Translations under genes and position numbers: made by a program
Shown here: one piece after another, positions 58,861-64,000 of the stretch
Position numbering within the stretch: position 1 is the first letter of the stretch
Layout of the letters: every line of letters starts with the position of its first letter
NCBI RefSeq assembly: GCF_047948215.1
Contig: NC_134462.1
Span: 113,287,937 to 113,351,936 of the forward strand
From: Lycorma delicatula
Taxonomy: Eukaryota > Arthropoda > Insecta > Hemiptera > Fulgoridae
Reading direction: 5' to 3'
Length of the DNA stretch: 64,000 nt
The notes under the pieces: generated by a model
The model's input: the letters and a program-made list of their open reading frames with translations, nothing else
Database searches by the model: none
What the model was told of the DNA's origin: nothing

Positions 58861-59563
58861 TTACTTCCTTGTACAAAGTAAAAGAAGTATTGTGATCGCG
58901 AGAAATTTCGGTTATAAAATTTCAACGGAAATATCGATTTTGACCATCCCTGAATCCATTTTGACTAGTTTCGGCGTGACAGCTGTACGTAAGTATGTAT
59001 CTCGCATAACCCAAAAACGATTAGCCGTACGATGTTGAAATTTTGGATTTAGGACTGTTGTAACATCTAGTTGTGCACCTCCCCTTTTGATCGCAATCGA
59101 ATGAACCAAAAGTGTCCAGAAAAGCCCAAAAAAAAAAAATTGTAATTGGACTTTTTCTTAACTGCATGCAGTTAATAATTTCTATAACTGCAGCCATCAT
59201 TGAGAACTTTTCAACTATGTAAGTTGTAATTATTTTGATTGGTTCCAGAGTTATACCGAAATAAAAGTTTAATTAATGAAATATTTAGATCTTAAAAGAG
59301 GAAGGCACATCGGTTCAAATCCGAATTTATCTCCTTTTTTTCTTAATAAAATACATTAATTTATTAATAATTATTAACCTGTGATTGTAAAAACGTTTTA
59401 CAATAAATAATAATGTAATAATAACAATGAAACAAATATGACAAAATGTCAAAAGTTATCAATAAAATAAAATTTTATGTACTTTTCATTTAAAAAAAAT
59501 GTGTATATGTAATTTAATAGGCGTACAAGGAAGTCATGTGGTGTCCATATCAGATTTTTTATG
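58861..59563 (+). repeat. Dispersed repeat family B, full length reference copy (B5)
   Basis: Starts 'ttacttccttgtacaaag', ends 'tggtgtccatatcagatt'. 'acttccttgtac' at 58,863-58,874 is the exact inverse of 'gtacaaggaagt' at 59,523-59,534, so the element carries short inverted repeats, with about 25 extra bases at the far end. Inside are 'tcaacggaaatatcg', 'tatctcgcataaccc', 'ttataccgaaataaaag' and 'ggcacatcggttcaaat'. The 67-residue frame over the first part exists in several copies but shows no selection that I can see. Confidence 0.8.
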
Positions 59564-60054
59564 TTAAATCAAAATTTATAAAAAAATGTACCGATTTCTA
59601 TCATAACTTTTAAATTTGTAAAGAATGTTTTTCCGATGGTCGTATAATAAAATTTCTCCCCTATATCTTAGTAAATTTTTTTAACGAGAACTTATATGAT
59701 CTACATTACTAATTGGAGGTATTCTTGAAAAGAAAACCTTTTTATAGTCTATTCTTATGATAGTTTTATTCATTCACTCAGCGTGTATCCATTCGAAACT
59801 CCCAAAAAATTTGTTGTAACTTAATGCATAAAGCAAAAGAAAAATTCCCGAACTGCAGCTAGCCTTGACTCACGTTATGTAGTAATTACGCAACGTCGTT
59901 TCTTTGCATTCCATTTTTATTTTAATTATGACACAGGTTTCTCGCTTCTTTAATTCCAAAGAATTATATTCAAACGGCCCTTGTTTTTGTAGCCTTATCA
60001 ATGTTTTAAATAAAATTAAATATTTTTTAATAAATCAGTAAAAGGTAAAAGTAT
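59564..60054. other. AT-rich spacer
   Basis: Nothing recognised. Confidence 0.4.
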
Positions 60055-60706
60055 TATACAGAGTGTATCGCATGAAGTCCTCCTGGTACTTTCATAACCT
60101 ATTCTACTCGTAAAAATAATGGAAAACCGTTTATATAGACGTTTGTTCTAAAATGCTTCGTTTGCGAGCTACGGCTAGTGAAATATTTCGCTCCGATTTC
60201 AGCTACCCCGATGAAATGAGGTAAACAAAAATGTCTAGGAATTTTTAAATTTCTAAATAAAATTCAAATTTTTCTAACTTTGTCAGTATCATTTTGTTCA
60301 GTATTAATTTTCTACAAGTTTTATTTAATAATTACGTGTTTATTACCCACTTAACAAACTTATTCTACGTCAAACATAAAAAAGTTGGGGTAAAAGTTTT
60401 TACCCCAATTTATTGGTTTTCAACCCAGATTTCTCAAAAACTACTACAGATATGGTTCTTGGACCTGCTATATTATTTTTTTCAGATCAAAACCCATAAG
60501 AAATCATTAATTCTGTCCCTTAATTAACATCTTAAGAATTTCAGTACGACCGCATTTCGAGGTAACTGAAATCCGAGCAATATTTTTCACTAGCCGTAAG
60601 TTGCAAACAAAGCATTTTAGGAGATATGTTTATTTGAACTTTTATTTTCACGAGTAGAATAGAGGTTATGAAAGTCGCGGGAGGACTTCGTGATACACTC
60701 TGTATA
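60055..60706. mobile_element. Inverted-repeat element family D, best copy (D1)
   Basis: Left end 'tatacagagtgtatcgc', right end 'cgtgatacactctgtata'. The outer 57 bases (60,055-60,111 and 60,650-60,706) are nearly perfect inverted repeats, and weaker pairing continues for about 170 bases in all ('gctacggctagtgaa' versus 'ttcactagccgtaag'). The TA at each end suggests a TA target, as for Tc1/mariner MITEs. Non-coding centre. Confidence 0.85.
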
Positions 60707-62094
60707 TCACTGATTAATTCAACTTTCAATTTTTTGAAGTTGACATAAAATTATAATGCAATAAATTATTGCAATGCAAATTAATTTTCATAATTTGGGG
60801 CAGATAAAATCAAAATTTAATCACGAAGAGTAGTATATTTTTACTTTTAAGCATAAATTATCAGATAGTGTATTATCATACATAAGTATTAGATATTTTT
60901 ACAGTTTTATGATGATGTAAAACCCGAATCCAAATCTAAGTAAAGTAGGCGCATATATATATATATATGTTTTTATTTTGACCTCGTTTCGTCCAATTTT
61001 ATCAGTATATCTTTTTATCTTTGGGATTTAATTAACGACAGTACTTCAGAATTTATTAACCTAGATTAGATACTGACGGCTATTAAAAAATAATTTAGAC
61101 TAATAATCGGAAAATTTTATTTTATATTATAAAACTTAAACGAAATACAGGAATATTAGAAACTAATTATTAATATCATATAGCAGAAAGTAAATAGAAA
61201 TACAAGTTACGCGATTTAACACACATCAAAAATGTATAAAACAAATATATAATTAATCTTAAAATAATAAGATTAAATAATAAATATTCTAAGCGGTTGC
61301 TTAAATTCAATTAAATTGTTTTTGATAAAAACAAAGAATATAAAAATACATTCGTTCAGCAGTTCTGAACTCAAAGTATGCTAATCAAACACATACACAC
61401 AACGGCATACACATAATACTTAGACACGCTTACAAACATATATATACTGTGCTGTGCTATTTTGTTCACTGTGCCCTACACCCGTATCTGCCCTTAGGGG
61501 GACAAGAATATTGCACGGCCAGCTGTTACCAATCGACTTTTGCATAACTTTACCCACTTGCTTGAACCAGCGATTTCCTTACCTCCCCGTTAGATTAAGC
61601 CTTATTGTATAGCTCAGACGGATACCGAGGTTAGTTTAGATCCTTCCTTAAACTGTTACGATTAGGTAACCGAGTTATTAAATATACCGATATATTCTGT
61701 AGCTGGGTAAAATCGATTAATTATATGTAAAATTATTTGTAGAATTTTTAATGAATATTGTTGGATTTATATATACGAGTGTTTATATACATATTCACAT
61801 ATATATTATGTTACTTATATTAAACAGAAAAAACTGTTAAAATTATTATTGGATAATTATTTTTGGAGTAATTAAAATAAACGAAATTATAATACAACAA
61901 ATCACTCGTAGCCGAAATTCCATAAACCAAAATAAAGGTTTATCCGGTAATAACATAATAAACTGAAAGCATAATAAAAAATTGATATAAAGTGCCAAGA
62001 ATATGTTTTAATGTTATTGAATTTTATGCAAAGTTAAGATAAATGAACCTCCACATCTTGATATACCGGTAACAGAAAAAAATCTGACAACTGT
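60707..62094. other. AT-rich spacer with a balanced-composition patch at 61.46-61.68 kb
   Basis: The patch ('cccgtatctgcccttag' onward) has no match in the window and no long open frame. A small (TA)n run lies near 60,952. Confidence 0.3.
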
Positions 62095-62280
62095 AGATTG
62101 TTTCTAATAAGGGATTAAAATATTTATCGTTTTATTTAAATATAATTTTCTTTCCTTTATTTAATTCAATGATTCTATCTAAACCACGCGCAAATACCTT
62201 ATTTAATTCGTTCAGATGTGGCGGTACTAACGGCGACGGTCGGCACTAAATAAACTAATTTAGATTAATTTAATCAAGAC
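62095..62280 (+). repeat. Family C, internal fragment (copy C4)
   Basis: Contains 'gattctatctaaaccacg', 'gtggcggtactaacggcg' and 'ggtcggcactaaata' in family order. Both ends are missing. Confidence 0.65.
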
Positions 62281-63246
62281 TGTTTTACAAACAAATGACA
62301 TGCATTTTTTCCTCTTTCCGTTATCATCTTTCATTTGTTAACAATAATCAAGAGTGCTTTAAAAAACAATTTTTTATAAAATTCAATTTTGACTCCCACT
62401 TTGGGGTTCGCATGAAAACGAACAAACACGGTTGAGTGATGTAACGAGTTTGATATGTCATTAATATATTAATTATATTTTATTTATAAATAGCCGAGAC
62501 GAAACATGTCCCCAAAAGTTTTTTAGGGGAAATACTATTGTAATAAATAAAATCAAAAACTATTTTTATATAAATTTTAATTTATTGAAAGTTGAAAATA
62601 GAATGTATACAGAAACATAAATTGATTTAAAACGGAAGACAACTGACTTCCTTGGCTGTATTATTTGTACCATATTAGCTTGTACAGTAAAATATCGTAG
62701 GTCGAAATCTTATATACTGTCAAATTTGTAAAGTTTTCTATAACTGAGTGTTTTATAAAAATTCTTTCTCGTATTATTTCATCAGAGAATATGAGAAATG
62801 TACAGTTACATTTATGTGTTACATGTATTGTTTTATTACATGAATTGTTACATTTTCCGGTTTTATACCAAAGAAAATAGATGCAATGAAAGCAATCGCA
62901 AATATTCCACAAATAGTAGCGTCTGTTTGATTTTTTACTTGGTAGTAAATTACGTTGGCATTTTGCCCGTACAGGCTGAAAAATTTCCATAATGGCAGAA
63001 CGTATACGTTCTTTAGAAGACAAAATTAAACATGACTTATTATTTGAGGAACTTACAGCTGAGATAGGACACTTTATCACTAAATTGAGTATTGAAATGA
63101 CAAGCTTATTAACTCTATTTTTTTTTACAAGTAAAGGTGTTCTTCACTCAACTATTATGACCCCCTAATCGATTAAACGATATTCTAAAATCGATAGTTT
63201 ATAAAATACCCAAAAGGATTACGATCACCAATCATACTTCGATGTT
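62281..63246. other. Unassigned region with an overlapping pair of small frames
   Basis: Minus frame 62,661-63,080 (139 residues) is Cys-rich in the middle (WNICDCFHC, GKCNNSCNK, HKCNC). A plus frame 62,992-63,168 (MAERIRSLEDKIK..., 58 residues) overlaps its start. The cysteine spacing faintly recalls a cross-brace finger such as those ending piggyBac transposases, but I cannot confirm it. One or both may be chance. Confidence 0.25.
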
Positions 63247-63864
63247 TCCGTCGTTGTTTCTGATGCACGGCTTACATACGCAACTTCACTTAAAATATTT
63301 ATCATTTTATTTAAATACAATGTTTTTTCTTTACTTAATTCAAAGATTCTAACTAAAGCGCGTGTGCATACCGTATTCGCGCTTACCGCGAATACGTGTG
63401 GCCACGGGTGTGGCGGTACTAGCGGCGTCGGTCGGCACTAACTAAACTAACGTAATTTTACAACTTACATAGAACAAATTTCGCGTGCACGGTCGGCAAA
63501 CTAGTGTAGCTGCAAGTCTTAATGCAGCAGACACCGATAATCGAGTTTGAGACCCAGCCAGACCGAGTTGCTTTTTTACACTTTAAATATTATTCATTTA
63601 TTTAACTCTACAGCTCACATGTGACGTCACAACATAGACTATTACAATACCATTTTTATAAAAATAATATAATATAATATAAAATAATAAGATTTTATAA
63701 AAATTTTTTTTGCGCATATTGTTATTTTTTAATTGTTAACAAATGTACATAAGAAAAGTATGACTTTAATTAAGAAAAATTTCGAGATACTAAGGGTAAC
63801 CTTGCTCTACAACCTCACCCCCCTTGACTAATTTGAACGATTAAAATACTTTCCCTTCTAGAGC
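63247..63864 (+). repeat. Family C (copy C5)
   Basis: Begins inside the family at 'gtttctgatgcacggctt', has the GC core with a local duplication ('gtattcgcgcttaccgcg', which is a short palindrome), 'aattgttaacaaatgtac' and a shortened end near 'tactttcccttctag'. The conserved 3' third is deleted. Confidence 0.7.
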
Positions 63865-63865
63865 T

Positions 63866-64000
63866 TTCTTTTCCTGTTTAGCCTGTGGTAATTACCTTTC
63901 AGACAATACTTTAGAGGATGAATGAGGATGATATGTATGAGTGTAAATGAAGTGTAGTCTTGTACAATCTCAGTTTGACCATTCCTAAGATGTGTGGTTA
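63866..64000 (-). mobile_element. tRNA-derived SINE, cut by the window end (copy S8)
   Basis: Minus-strand 3' tail ('accacaggctaaacagg') and body up to 'tgtgtggtta'. The head lies outside the window. It sits directly against the end of family C copy C5. Confidence 0.8.

Noticed and set aside
58835..59109. Small conserved protein encoded by family B
   Set aside because: Open frames exist on both strands of several copies, but starts and stops differ and the changes do not look codon-aware.

Overview
This window looks like repeat-dominated intergenic DNA from an animal genome, most probably an insect. It is very AT-rich, has long microsatellites, and carries relics of non-LTR retrotransposons (Dong/R4-like, Jockey-like, R1-like and others), mariner-like and hAT transposons, a tRNA-derived SINE family and several miniature inverted-repeat families. 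A hemipteran is a guess from this mixture. I found no intact host gene, no rRNA or functional tRNA gene, no CRISPR array and no bacterial operon structure. Almost all long reading frames are microsatellite translations, antisense shadows of retrotransposons, or chance.

Layout. 1-5.5 kb: the end of a dispersed repeat (family C), a full-length family B repeat, a SINE, a solo-LTR-like element and a 0.3-kb tandem duplication. 6.1-7.9 kb: a long (TAA)n tract holding the 3' end of a Dong/R4-like element, then a minus-strand LTR-like sequence. 8.2-12.4 kb: LINE relic, SINE, two different mariner-like relics in opposite orientations, and another LINE 3' end. 13-17.8 kb: family C copies, then a family B copy split by a 1.5-kb insertion with a GC-rich LTR-like repeat and two histone-type 3' stem-loops. 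19-22.4 kb: SINE, LINE relic, degenerate mariner-like transposase, second SINE, a MITE and an R1-like LINE tail. 23-36 kb: mostly AT-rich sequence with a solo-LTR-like copy, a family C copy, a LINE tail, a family D inverted-repeat element and the second GC-rich LTR-like copy. 38-42.8 kb: family B and D copies, a Jockey-like RT end, and a 1.08-kb non-autonomous hAT-like element with two nested SINEs, one with an exact 14-bp target duplication. 44.8-48.4 kb: family D element, a large compound microsatellite, family B copy and a LINE RT relic.

The most striking structure is at 49.8-57.6 kb. A short palindromic (foldback) element was split in one arm by a SCAND3/ZBED-like hAT transposon with a recognisable 8-bp target duplication. 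That hAT was then split by a 4.6-kb transposon with terminal inverted repeats of about 0.7 kb and a decayed DDE-like coding region. Removing the hAT and one target copy restores the palindrome, so the insertion order can be read directly.

57.6-64 kb: AT-rich DNA with one more full family B copy, the best-preserved family D element, two family C copies and a SINE cut by the window end. The elements do not form a pathway; the window records successive transposon invasions and their decay.
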